Shown here piece by piece: positions 53,513 to 62,280 of a DNA stretch of 64,000 nt. How positions within the stretch are numbered: position 1 is the stretch's first letter; the number at the start of each line of letters is the position of its first letter. The position numbers and the translations under genes were made by a program. Under the pieces are notes generated by a model, which searched no databases, was not told where the DNA came from, and worked only from the letters and a program-made list of their open reading frames with translations. This DNA comes from Clostridiaceae bacterium (GTDB lineage Bacteria > Bacillota_I > Bacilli_A > Erysipelotrichales > Coprobacillaceae): positions 62,001-126,000 of the forward strand of contig CABJAS010000006.1 of assembly GCA_902363625.1 (NCBI GenBank). Reading direction: 5' to 3'.

Positions 53513-54163
53513 TCATTTATCTATTTCCCATTTTTCAACTTTAAATTCTGGATCACCATAACGGCATATATAATGATCTCCTTTGCCATCTGTAAATTCA
53601 ATGGCCTGATCTGCCCTTTTTTGAACTGTATCATAAAGATAAATACAACGGGCTTGAACAGAGTCAGGATCAATGTCTGTTTTTATTAAATGATCTCGAA
53701 TCTCGTTAATATTCTTATTTAAATCGTAGGAATATGGGGTTGTCTCTTTTACCTCCCAGTTGGTAATGCTGGGATCAGTTGCATTATAAGCAAAAATCAC
53801 ATAGCCATAACGATTATTTTGATAAGAAAAATTACAGCAGTATAGCTGCTGATCAGGATACATTACCTTTAAATCAGCATCGACATAGTCAATTTTTGTA
53901 AAAGTATCATCTTGCCAGATCGGCTGATTGATATCGCCTGTTTCGTTTTTTATCCACATCGCCAAAAATCTTTGAATGCTGGTATGATGAAAATAATCAT
54001 AAGCAGGAGAATCCTGACCAAGATAATAAGAATCCATTATAGCATTCGTCAATAAATCTGCGTTATCTTCTTCAATCGGACTAGAAATAGTTTTTTTAAA
54101 ACATGCCGTTAATAAAAAGATAACCATAACGCAAAAAAACAGCTTCACAATACTTTTTTTCAT
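53513..54163 (-). CDS. Lipoprotein of unknown function
   Basis: A 216-residue protein with a lipoprotein signal (MKKSIVKLFFCVMVIFLLTAC, lipobox LTAC with Cys21). The mature part has an NTF2/ketosteroid-like feel (residues about 45-145, YYLGQDSPAYDYFHHTSIQR), but no family is firm. It heads the minus-strand run that ends at the methyltransferase. Confidence 0.7.
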   Translation of the reverse strand: MKKSIVKLFFCVMVIFLLTACFKKTISSPIEEDNADLLTNAIMDSYYLGQDSPAYDYFHHTSIQRFLAMWIKNETGDINQPIWQDDTFTKIDYVDADLKVMYPDQQLYCCNFSYQNNRYGYVIFAYNATDPSITNWEVKETTPYSYDLNKNINEIRDHLIKTDIDPDSVQARCIYLYDTVQKRADQAIEFTDGKGDHYICRYGDPEFKVEKWEIDK

Positions 54164-54331
54164 ATCTGTTCCCCCCTTTTGCTTTGCTTATTCTTTCCCC
54201 CATTATAGCAAAGCCCTAAAGCTAAAACATCTTTAATAAAATTAATTTCAAACATCTTGCAGTTTTCATTGTATTTTTTTTGATACATACTATAATGATA
54301 AAGGAATTTACATAAGGGAGAATTTAAAAAC

Positions 54332-55213
54332 ATGGTTTATGCAAAATCCAAAGAACAAAAGCTTTGGAAAAAACATCTTATTTCGATTATTTGTGTCGTG
54401 ATTGCATCATTCATTATGTCTTGCAATATCAAGTCCTTTGTACGGGCAGGAAACCTATTGCCCGGCGGATTTACCGGATTATCCTTGCTGATTCAAAGAA
54501 TCGCTTTAGAATTATTCGGCATCTCTTTGCCTTATTCAATTATTAATATTGCTTTAAATGCTGTACCGGCATATATTGGCTTTAAAACGATTGGTAAGAA
54601 GTTTACCGGTTATTCTATTTTAATGATCGTTCTTAATTCATTTTTAGTTGATCTTATTCCGGCAATGCCAATTACATCGGATCCTTTGCTGGTTTCAGTA
54701 TTCGGGGGAATTTTTAACGGCTTAGCTATTTCGATCGCTTTACATGGCAAAGCTTCAAGTGGGGGAACGGATTTTATTGCCGTATATTTATCTGATCGCT
54801 GGAATACCTCTTCATGGAATTTTGTATTTGGCTTAAATACGATTATTCTCATGATTTCCGGTGTTTTATTTGGCTGGGAAGCGGCTTTATATTCGATCAT
54901 CTTCCAGTTCGTATCAACACAGATCATCGGACAACTCTATCAGCGTGATCAGCGTACAACCTTATTTATCATTACCGCTGATCCCAATAGTTTAGAAAAA
55001 GCGTTGTTAACTTATACGCATCACGGAATTACACGTTTTGAAGGAAAAGGCTGCTATAAGGATGAACCGCGCACCTTGCTTTATACGGTGGTTTCAGCCC
55101 AAGAAGTAAAAGACGTTGTACAGTTTGTAAGAACCTACGATCCAAAAGCCTTTGTCAATATTACTAAATCAATTAAGATAGATGGACGTTTCTATAAAGA
55201 ACCGATGGAATAA
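54332..55213 (+). CDS. YitT family membrane protein
   Basis: A 293-residue protein. The first 200 residues hold five to six membrane helices with the YitT/DUF161 motifs (KSFVRAGNLLPGGFTGLSLL, HGKASSGGTDFIAVYLSDRW). The C-terminal cytoplasmic DUF2179 domain follows (RGITRFEGKGCYKDEPRTLL, as HHGITRFEGKG). The function of this widespread family is not known. A GGGAG site is upstream and the gene ends at a terminator. Confidence 0.92.
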   Translation: MVYAKSKEQKLWKKHLISIICVVIASFIMSCNIKSFVRAGNLLPGGFTGLSLLIQRIALELFGISLPYSIINIALNAVPAYIGFKTIGKKFTGYSILMIVLNSFLVDLIPAMPITSDPLLVSVFGGIFNGLAISIALHGKASSGGTDFIAVYLSDRWNTSSWNFVFGLNTIILMISGVLFGWEAALYSIIFQFVSTQIIGQLYQRDQRTTLFIITADPNSLEKALLTYTHHGITRFEGKGCYKDEPRTLLYTVVSAQEVKDVVQFVRTYDPKAFVNITKSIKIDGRFYKEPME

Positions 55214-55224
55214 TTGGTTCTTTT
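55196..55224 (+). terminator. Terminator of the YitT gene
   Basis: AAAGAACC pairs with GGTTCTTT, followed by T. The left arm is inside the gene's last codons. Confidence 0.8.
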
Positions 55225-55290
55225 CTCTTTATTTATGGGTTGACTTTCTTATTTCGGTACCTTACAATAAAACAATGTAGGAGGAATTAT

Positions 55291-56676
55291 ATGGAAAAAA
55301 ATGAAATGGGTACGGGAAAGATTTCCCAGTTATTAATTAAATTCTCTGTTCCGGCTATTATCGGAATGTTAGTAAACGCTATATATAATATCGTCGATCG
55401 TATGTTTATCGGAAATGCACCGCATTTAGGATCATTGGGAATCGCCGGGATTACAGTCAGCTATCCGGTTACATTGATATTAATGGCGGTCAGTTTGATG
55501 TGTGCTGTCGGAGGAGCGACATGCTTTTCCATCAGTTTAGGTGCAAAGCGAAATAAAGATGCCAGTATATACATAGGAAATGCATTAACTTTGGCAATTA
55601 TTTTCGGAGCCGTCATCATGATTTTCGGAAATTTATTTATTAATCAGGTCTTGGGAATACTGGGAGCCAGCAGCAATGTATTGCCTTATGCCCGCTCATA
55701 TTTAAGTATTATTTTATACGGGGCTGTTTTCTCATGTATTACAATGTGCGGAAACAACTTCTCAAGAGCACAGGGGAATCCTAAAAATGCCATGGTTTCT
55801 CAATTGATTGGGGCAGGCTTCAATATTGTCTTTGATTACATTCTGATCTTTAAATTCAATATGGGAATGGAAGGCGCTGCTTTAGCGACCATTGGCGGTC
55901 AATTTCTAAGCATGGTTTGGCAGTTAGCGTTCTTATTCTCAAAACGTTGTTTAATTCCAATTCAATTAAAATCTATGGTTTTAAAATTTGAACATACTAA
56001 AAGGATTATTACGACAGGAATTCCGGCTTTCTTAATGCAGTTTTCTAATAGTATCTTAAATATCATCTTGAATGGTACATTAGTTAGTTATGGTGGTGAT
56101 ATCGCAATCTCAACAGTGGGAATTATCACCAGTGTGCAAACAATCTTATTCATGCCAATTACCGGTCTAACCCAAGGACAGCAGCCTTTAATCAGCTACA
56201 ACTTCGGGGCAAAGCAAATGAGCCGTGTCAAAGAAACATTGAAATATGCGATTATCGCAGCCACTACCATTGCGGTGATTGGTTTTGCAGCGATTCAGCT
56301 ATTACCGGGATTTATTATTACAGCCTTCAATAAAGAAGCGGATATCATCCAGCTGGGAACCAATGCTTTACGAATTTGGTTTCTATGCCTGCCGCTGATC
56401 GGAGCGCAAATCTGTTGTGCCAATTATTTCCAAGCCATTGGAAAAGTACGTGAAGCCAGCATTCTGACATTATTAAGACAGATCATTATTTTAATTCCAA
56501 TGATCCTGATCTTATCGAATCTATTTGGTTTATACGGAATTTTCTTTGCCGTGCCAATTGCCGATGCCGCTTCATTCCTAATTACTACTTTACTAACCTA
56601 TCACCAAATGAAGCAAATTCGCACTGAACCAGAAGAAACAACAGGAACAAAAGAAATCATCGAAGAGGCACAATAA
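55291..56676 (+). CDS. MATE family efflux transporter
   Basis: A 461-residue transporter with 12 hydrophobic helices and the MatE pattern in both halves (FSVPAIIGMLVNAIYNIVDR near residue 20; GIPAFLMQFSNSILNIILNG in the second half; MPITGLTQGQQPLISYNFGA). It probably exports drugs or metabolites in exchange for Na or H. The start is ATG at 55291 with AGGAGG upstream. Confidence 0.93.
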   Translation: MEKNEMGTGKISQLLIKFSVPAIIGMLVNAIYNIVDRMFIGNAPHLGSLGIAGITVSYPVTLILMAVSLMCAVGGATCFSISLGAKRNKDASIYIGNALTLAIIFGAVIMIFGNLFINQVLGILGASSNVLPYARSYLSIILYGAVFSCITMCGNNFSRAQGNPKNAMVSQLIGAGFNIVFDYILIFKFNMGMEGAALATIGGQFLSMVWQLAFLFSKRCLIPIQLKSMVLKFEHTKRIITTGIPAFLMQFSNSILNIILNGTLVSYGGDIAISTVGIITSVQTILFMPITGLTQGQQPLISYNFGAKQMSRVKETLKYAIIAATTIAVIGFAAIQLLPGFIITAFNKEADIIQLGTNALRIWFLCLPLIGAQICCANYFQAIGKVREASILTLLRQIIILIPMILILSNLFGLYGIFFAVPIADAASFLITTLLTYHQMKQIRTEPEETTGTKEIIEEAQ

Positions 56677-56687
56677 GCCTCTTTTTT
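56663..56687 (+). terminator. Terminator of the MATE gene
   Basis: AAGAGGC pairs with GCCTCTT, followed by TTTTTC. Confidence 0.85.
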
Positions 56688-56738
56688 CTTGTTGTGACTT
56701 TAAGGATCATGATATGATAGTGAAAATGAGGTGATACC

Positions 56739-57620
56739 ATGCAAGTGATTAAAGCAAAATCAATTCTTCAAAAAGTCGGAGGACATTCAAATCAGTGGTT
56801 TGGCATCGATTATAATATCAATCTTTATAAAGGGTGTTCTCATGGGTGTATCTATTGTGACAGCCGCAGCAGCTGCTATCAGATTGACCATTTTGATGAA
56901 GTACGCATCAAAGATAATGAGATTGCGATTTTAAACAAGGAGCTTCAGTCAAAAAAGAAAAAAGGCGTGGTAGGGATCGGTGCCATGAGTGATACCTATA
57001 ACCCCTTTGAAAAAAATCTTGAGATTACCCGTCAAGCTTTAAAGCTGCTGCAATTTTATCATTTTGGCGTATCGATCGATACAAAAAGTGACCTCGTTGT
57101 CAGAGATATCGATATATTAAAGCAGATGAAGAATGTTATTATAAAGTTCACAATTACCACTGCCGATGATGAGCTGTGCAAAAAAATCGAACCACATGTC
57201 TGTGCTTCTTCTGCCCGCTTCAAAGCGATGAAAGCATTGAGTGACAATGGGATCTTTACAGGGGTACTATTTACTCCGATCCTGCCTTTTATCACCGATC
57301 AGGAAGACAATATCAGAAACGTTATTCGTCTTGCCTATGAGCATGGAGCTAAGTTTATTTATTCGATGTTTGGGGTAACATTAAGGGAAAATCAAAGAGA
57401 CTACTACTATTCGCAGCTAGATCAGTTATTCCCTGGATTAAAAGAAAAATATCAGCAGGTTTTCGGAAACAACTATATGTGTGGAATCCGAAATTATTCC
57501 CATTTAAAGCAGGTTTTTATATGGGAGTGCCAAAAGTATGGGCTACTTTACAAAATGGAAGATATTATCGCTGCCTATAAATTAGAGAATGAACAGATTC
57601 AGTTAACATTTGATTTATAG
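56739..57620 (+). CDS. SPL-like radical SAM protein
   Basis: A 293-residue radical SAM enzyme. The cluster Cys are 33, 37 and 40 (KGCSHGCIYCD). The overall pattern (IDYNINLYKGCSHGCIYCDS, GAMSDTYNPFEKNLEITRQA, FKAMKALSDNGIFTGVLFTP) resembles the spore photoproduct lyase-related radical SAM group (Rv2578c type), which is of unknown specificity. No true SPL partner is near. AGGTG precedes the ATG. Confidence 0.85.
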   Translation: MQVIKAKSILQKVGGHSNQWFGIDYNINLYKGCSHGCIYCDSRSSCYQIDHFDEVRIKDNEIAILNKELQSKKKKGVVGIGAMSDTYNPFEKNLEITRQALKLLQFYHFGVSIDTKSDLVVRDIDILKQMKNVIIKFTITTADDELCKKIEPHVCASSARFKAMKALSDNGIFTGVLFTPILPFITDQEDNIRNVIRLAYEHGAKFIYSMFGVTLRENQRDYYYSQLDQLFPGLKEKYQQVFGNNYMCGIRNYSHLKQVFIWECQKYGLLYKMEDIIAAYKLENEQIQLTFDL

Positions 57621-57651
57621 TGTGCTAGAATAAATACGGAGGTATAAGATA

Positions 57652-57969
57652 ATGATGAGGATAATGTTAGCATGTGCCGGTGGAATGTCAACAAGCTTAC
57701 TTGTAACCAAAATGCAGGAAGAAGCTAAAAAACAAGGTATCGATTGCAAGATCTGGGCGATAGGAGAATCTGGAATCGAAAATTATCTTGGTGACTTTGA
57801 CGTTTTACTGCTAGGACCGCAGATTCGCTACAAACTAGAATCGGTCAAAAAAATCTTAAACGGTAAATATCCTGTTGAAGTCATCGACATGCGTAATTAC
57901 GGAACAATGAACGGAAGTGCCGTATTTACAACTGCCGCTAATCTTTACAAAGAATTTTACCAAAAATAA
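57652..57969 (+). CDS. PTS EIIB component, lactose/cellobiose family (orphan)
   Basis: A 105-residue EIIB with the phosphoryl Cys8 in LACAGGMSTSLLVTKM, the P-loop-like arrangement of this family. It follows the radical SAM gene by 31 bases with CGGAGG upstream. No EIIA or EIIC is beside it. The Lac/Cel family has EIIB as a separate protein, so it may work with the EIIC at 31082 or with others outside the window. Confidence 0.92.
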   Translation: MMRIMLACAGGMSTSLLVTKMQEEAKKQGIDCKIWAIGESGIENYLGDFDVLLLGPQIRYKLESVKKILNGKYPVEVIDMRNYGTMNGSAVFTTAANLYKEFYQK

Positions 57970-57974
57970 TAGTT

Positions 57975-58007
57975 AAAAAAGTACGGATATAATCTCCGTA
58001 CTTTTTT
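57975..58007. terminator. Bidirectional terminator between EIIB and GntR
   Basis: AGTACGGA pairs with TCCGTACT, flanked by six A and six T. Confidence 0.85.
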
Positions 58008-58371
58008 ATTGTGCCTCGATTTCTTCATTAACGGCATCAATAATTCCTTGTCGATCATATCCCAAGCCATTCATTTCACTGACAAAAGTATGCACTTTTT
58101 CATGACTGATCTCAAATCGCAGACGATCGATCAATTCAAGATCTTCAGTCACAAAACGTCCGACAGTTCGTTCACTATGCAGTAAACCAACTCTTTCAAG
58201 CTCACTGAGTGCTTTTTGAATCGTATTAGGATTAACACTATACTGTAAGGCTAATTCACGTACAGAAGCAATTTTATGCCCTGGCAAGTAGTGATGAGTG
58301 AAGACATCTTTTTTGATTTCGTCCATGACTTGCAGATAGATCGGTAAATTTGGATCGAAACTGTTCTTCAT
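58006..58371 (-). CDS. GntR-family regulator, YtrA type
   Basis: A 121-residue protein with only the winged helix-turn-helix of GntR (LPGHKIASVRELALQYSVNP then NTIQKALSELERVGLLHSER) and a short C-terminal tail, the YtrA form. YtrA regulators govern ABC exporters with which they are transcribed. It is last of the ATPase-permease-GntR operon. Confidence 0.92.
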   Translation of the reverse strand: MKNSFDPNLPIYLQVMDEIKKDVFTHHYLPGHKIASVRELALQYSVNPNTIQKALSELERVGLLHSERTVGRFVTEDLELIDRLRFEISHEKVHTFVSEMNGLGYDRQGIIDAVNEEIEAQ

Positions 58372-58383
58372 ATTCCCACCTCG

Positions 58384-59112
58384 CTATTCAATTTGTAATT
58401 TTTTATCAATTAAATAAGTTGTTCCAACAAAGAATCCAACAATAAATACGACATTGATAAATATATTAAAGATATAAAGTGATGAACTGTTCATTGAACT
58501 GACTAATCCATAAAACATTGATGAATCAGCAATAAATCCTAAAGCCAAAAGTCCGAGAATATATCCGCCTACCCCAATCAATACTCTGTTTTTAGTAACA
58601 TATTTCGTATGCACAAAGGTAATCGTAAAATAGAATGAAGCAATCATCGCTAAAGTAGAAGTAAAAGCTGCTAAAAGTGACTGCAATACTTCTCCCGGAT
58701 AAAGAGATATATTATAGCACAGCTGATTAATAAAATTAAAGATATCTCCGAATGAAAAGTCTGCAATTAACATCATTAAGATCATCAGTCCCAATCCTAA
58801 GATGAAGAAAGCTACAAAAGTCCAAATCATTGCCCCAATCATTTTAGAAAAAACAAGTTCTTTAGATGATACCGGCAAGGTTAAAGTCAAATAACCGGGA
58901 CGGTTAAACATTGAGCGTGAAAAATGCTGAACAATATTGACAAAGATGGAGATAACGATCCCAAATAAAGCCACCATCAATAATCCGCTCAAAAATTGAT
59001 TAATTACTGTCGGCAAGAACGGTGTCGCACAGCAAAGTAATAAATAAACAGCAAAAGTCAATAAATACTGACGATAAGAACCAATTAATTCATATTTTAA
59101 TAATTTTAGCAT
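58384..59112 (-). CDS. ABC exporter permease
   Basis: A 242-residue membrane protein with about six helices and no soluble domain of note, as in the small permeases of YtrA-linked exporters. It overlaps the ATPase gene by seven bases and is followed after 12 bases by the GntR gene. Confidence 0.85.
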   Translation of the reverse strand: MLKLLKYELIGSYRQYLLTFAVYLLLCCATPFLPTVINQFLSGLLMVALFGIVISIFVNIVQHFSRSMFNRPGYLTLTLPVSSKELVFSKMIGAMIWTFVAFFILGLGLMILMMLIADFSFGDIFNFINQLCYNISLYPGEVLQSLLAAFTSTLAMIASFYFTITFVHTKYVTKNRVLIGVGGYILGLLALGFIADSSMFYGLVSSMNSSSLYIFNIFINVVFIVGFFVGTTYLIDKKLQIE

Positions 59113-59807
59113 TTGAATACCTCCCTAAACAATTCATCGATAGACATATGACGGTCATTTCTCAATGTCTCCGTATTTTCGTGCATAATTAATTTCCCCT
59201 CTTTAATAAAGACGACTTCATCAAAGATCGTTTCCAAATCACTGATTAAATGGGTAGAGATAATAACTAAGGCATCTTCGGCATAGTTATTTAATATCAC
59301 ATCTAAGATAACTTCTCTGGCAGCCGGATCCACCCCTGCAATCGGTTCATCCAAAATATAAATCTTTGCCTTACGTGACATCACCAAACATAATTGAAAT
59401 TTTTCTCGCATCCCTTTTGACATCGATTTAATCTTCATTTCCGGTGTCAAGTTGAAACGAGTCATCAGCTCGATGCAATGTGCATATTGAAAATCTGAAT
59501 ACAGTTCTCTGAACATACTTAATGCATCTTTAGCGTGCATCCAGTCTAAGAAATAAGATTCATCCGGCAAATAAGAGATGATTTCTCTTGAATGCACTCC
59601 GATTGGCTGTCCATCGATCAATACATTCCCATGATATGCTTTTAATAACCCGTTCAATATTTTGATCAATGTTGTTTTCCCTGAACCATTTGGTCCTAAT
59701 AATCCAATAATCTTCCCTGATGTAAGACTTAAAGAAATGTTTGTTAAAGCAATCTTCTTTCCGTAAGTCATTGAAAGATCTTCTATTTTAATTAATTCGT
59801 TTTCCAT
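59106..59807 (-). CDS. ABC transporter ATP-binding protein
   Basis: A 233-residue ATPase. Walker A GLLGPNGSGKTTLIK is at about residue 35, the signature region SKGMREKFQLCL is degenerate (SKGM in place of LSGG), Walker B KIYILDEPIAGVD and the switch His STHLISD are present. It is first in the operon controlled by the GntR protein. The substrate is not known; related YtrA systems respond to cell-wall antibiotics. Confidence 0.92.
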   Translation of the reverse strand: MENELIKIEDLSMTYGKKIALTNISLSLTSGKIIGLLGPNGSGKTTLIKILNGLLKAYHGNVLIDGQPIGVHSREIISYLPDESYFLDWMHAKDALSMFRELYSDFQYAHCIELMTRFNLTPEMKIKSMSKGMREKFQLCLVMSRKAKIYILDEPIAGVDPAAREVILDVILNNYAEDALVIISTHLISDLETIFDEVVFIKEGKLIMHENTETLRNDRHMSIDELFREVFKC

Positions 59808-59821
59808 AGTTTCCCTCCTAC

Positions 59822-59867
59822 TGTATTAATACACTAATACAATAACACGAGCTATAATGATTGTCAA
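59822..59867 (-). promoter_or_regulatory. ABC-GntR operon promoter with operator
   Basis: On the minus strand TTGACA (59862-59867), a 17-base spacer and TATTGT (59839-59844). The palindrome TGTATTAATACA (59822-59833) with a further TAATACA (59835-59841) covers the start point, the expected place for a YtrA-type repressor. Confidence 0.65.
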
Positions 59868-59877
59868 CAGAATAAAC

Positions 59878-59904
59878 AAAAAAGTTAGAAATTAATCTAA
59901 CTTT
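59878..59904 (-). terminator. Terminator after nfnB
   Basis: AAAGTTAGA pairs with TCTAACTTT; on the minus strand TTTTTTG follows. It lies about 67 bases past the nfnB stop. Confidence 0.75.
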
Positions 59905-59970
59905 TCAATCAGTGTCACATGATGAGAATCGAGAATTCGTTTTCTCTCCAAATCATATCACCTAGTCCCA

Positions 59971-61359
59971 TTATTGTTTATTTAACGCTTCATCAATCGC
60001 TTTAGCGGCGTTTTTACCTGCTCCCATCGCTAAAATAACAGTCGCCGCACCGGTCACAACATCCCCGCCGGCATAAACACCGTCTTTGCTGGTTGCCATG
60101 GTTTCTTCTTCCACAATGATTCCGCCCCATTTTTGCGTTTCCAACCCCGGAGTTGTCTGACGGATCAAAGGATTCGGACTTTGACCGATCGCTTCGATAA
60201 CAGTCCCTACTTCCAGCAAGAATTCACTGCCTTCTTTTTCAACCGGACGTCTTCTTCCGGAAGCATCAGGTTCTCCTAATGTCATTTCCACACATTCCAT
60301 CGATTTTACCCATCCGTCTTCACCATGAATCGCAATTGGATTATTCAATAGTTTAAAGATAATTCCTTCTTCTTTAGCGTGATGGATTTCTTCTTTTCTG
60401 GCAGGCAGTTCTTCTTCACCACGGCGATAAACAATATACACCTCTTTTGCACCGAGACGCTTTGCCGTTCTGGCTGCATCCATCGCTACGTTTCCGCCTC
60501 CGATAACCGCTACTTTTTCACTGATTTTTACCGGAGTCGGGTGATCAGGGAATTGATAAGCCTTCATTAAATTAACACGAGTTAAGAATTCATTGGCAGC
60601 ATAAACCCCATTCAAATTCTCTCCGGAAATCCCCATAAAACGGGGCAGTCCGGCACCAGAACCGACAAAGATCGCTTCATAGCCTTCTTCTTTTAATTCA
60701 TCAATCGTGATGGAACGTCCTACAATCACATTCGTTTCAACATGAACTCCTAATTTTTTCACATTATCTACTTCTTTTGCCACAAGTGCTTTAGGCAGAC
60801 GGAATTCAGGGATTCCATAAACTAATACCCCACCTGTCTCATGCAAAGCTTCAAAGACAGTCACATCATAGCCACGTTTAGCTAATTCTCCCGCACAGGT
60901 AATTCCTGCCGGACCGGAACCTACGATTGCTACTTTATGATGATTCTTTTCGATTTCAACCTTTTCTTCTTTATTTAAAGCCATGTGATAATCGGCAACA
61001 AAACGTTCCAAGCGACCAATTCCAACCGCTTCTCCCTTGATTGCACGTACGCATTTTCCTTCACATTGATTTTCCTGCGGACAAACACGTCCACAAATAG
61101 CGGGCAATGCATTCTCACGTTTAATTGTTTGATATGCCGCTTCGATATCCCCTTCAGCTACATGCTGGATAAATTCCGGAATCGGTACCCCTACCGGACA
61201 TCCATTCATGCAAGGCTTATGACGACAGTTTAAACAACGGGTTGCTTCTTCTTGCGCTTGTTCTAAAGTGTATCCCAAAGCAACCTCCTTAAAGTTTTTA
61301 TTACGTACATCTGCCTCTTGTTCAGGCATCTTAACTTTTTCTAATGACATGTTTGGCAT
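59971..61359 (-). CDS. nfnB: NfnB-like / GltD-type FAD, NADP oxidoreductase
   Basis: A 462-residue flavoprotein. The N-terminus holds two [4Fe-4S] Cys sets (CLNCRHKPCMNGCPV and CGRVCPQENQCEGKCVR), followed by a FAD-binding VAIVGSGPAGITCAGELAKR and a NADP-binding VAVIGGGNVAMDAARTAKRL. On its own it could be a glutamate synthase small subunit, but its immediate neighbour upstream is an NfnA-like FAD/NAD protein, one base apart. That pair is typical of the electron-bifurcating NADH-dependent ferredoxin:NADP oxidoreductase. Confidence 0.88.
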   Translation of the reverse strand: MPNMSLEKVKMPEQEADVRNKNFKEVALGYTLEQAQEEATRCLNCRHKPCMNGCPVGVPIPEFIQHVAEGDIEAAYQTIKRENALPAICGRVCPQENQCEGKCVRAIKGEAVGIGRLERFVADYHMALNKEEKVEIEKNHHKVAIVGSGPAGITCAGELAKRGYDVTVFEALHETGGVLVYGIPEFRLPKALVAKEVDNVKKLGVHVETNVIVGRSITIDELKEEGYEAIFVGSGAGLPRFMGISGENLNGVYAANEFLTRVNLMKAYQFPDHPTPVKISEKVAVIGGGNVAMDAARTAKRLGAKEVYIVYRRGEEELPARKEEIHHAKEEGIIFKLLNNPIAIHGEDGWVKSMECVEMTLGEPDASGRRRPVEKEGSEFLLEVGTVIEAIGQSPNPLIRQTTPGLETQKWGGIIVEEETMATSKDGVYAGGDVVTGAATVILAMGAGKNAAKAIDEALNKQ

Positions 61360-61360
61360 T

Positions 61361-62188
61361 TTATCTATCCTCCATGGTGAGGTGACAGATATGCTGTTCC
61401 TCAGATTTAAACATACGCTGACGATTAATCAATTCATCAAAATCCACTAACATTCCATCAAAATCAGGTCCGTCTACACAGGCAAACTTGATCTTGCCAT
61501 CTACACTGACACGACAGCAGCCGCACATTCCGGTTCCATCGATCATGATCGGATTCAATGACACTGAAGTCTTGATCTGATATGGTCGGGTAACATTAAC
61601 TACTGCTTTCATCATTGGCACAGGTCCGATCGCAATGACTTCATCAAATGCTTCTTTCTTATCTAAGAGATCCTGCAATACGGTTGTAACGAACCCTTTT
61701 GTCCCCATTGTCCCATCATCTGTCGCAATGTAGACATGCTCACAGATGGGTTCAAATTTTTCTTTCCATAAAATGTATTCTTTGCTTCTTCCCCCAATAA
61801 TAACATCCACTTTTACCCCCATGTCATGCAGTGCTTTTAACTGCGGATACAGTGGTGCAGCGCCAACTCCTCCGGCAACTCCAATCACATGCTGATGTTT
61901 AGACAAAACGGTAGGAACGCCCAACGGTCCGGCAAAGTCCTGAAGCTCATCGCCTTCATTCAGCTTTGCTAATTGTGCAGTAGAATATCCCACGATTTGA
62001 TAAATGATCGTTACAGTTTCTTTTTCACGATCAAAATCTGCGATTGTTAATGGGATTCTTTCGCCATCTTCACTTACTCTTAATATAATAAACTGCCCAG
62101 CAAGACATTTACGTGATACATGAGGTGCTTTAATTTCCATCAATTCAACGACATCGTTTAATTTCTCTTTTTTTATGATTTTATACAT
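61361..62188 (-). CDS. nfnA: NfnA-like ferredoxin-NADP reductase subunit
   Basis: A 275-residue protein of the dihydroorotate dehydrogenase electron-transfer type. FAD is bound by RIPLTIADFD, NAD by VIGVAGGVGAAPLYPQLKAL, and a [2Fe-2S] cluster by the Cys of DGTGMCGCCRVSVDG and the FACVDGPDF that follows. It pairs with NfnB in a two-gene unit. In anaerobes, NfnAB balances NADH, NADPH and reduced ferredoxin by bifurcation. Confidence 0.88.
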   Translation of the reverse strand: MYKIIKKEKLNDVVELMEIKAPHVSRKCLAGQFIILRVSEDGERIPLTIADFDREKETVTIIYQIVGYSTAQLAKLNEGDELQDFAGPLGVPTVLSKHQHVIGVAGGVGAAPLYPQLKALHDMGVKVDVIIGGRSKEYILWKEKFEPICEHVYIATDDGTMGTKGFVTTVLQDLLDKKEAFDEVIAIGPVPMMKAVVNVTRPYQIKTSVSLNPIMIDGTGMCGCCRVSVDGKIKFACVDGPDFDGMLVDFDELINRQRMFKSEEQHICHLTMEDR

Positions 62189-62280
62189 TTTTCAACCCTC
62201 TTTCCACTTTTTCCTTATTATATATAAATTTTATTTTAAAATCAATCAATCTTTGTTACTATTGTTACGGAGGTAACAGC

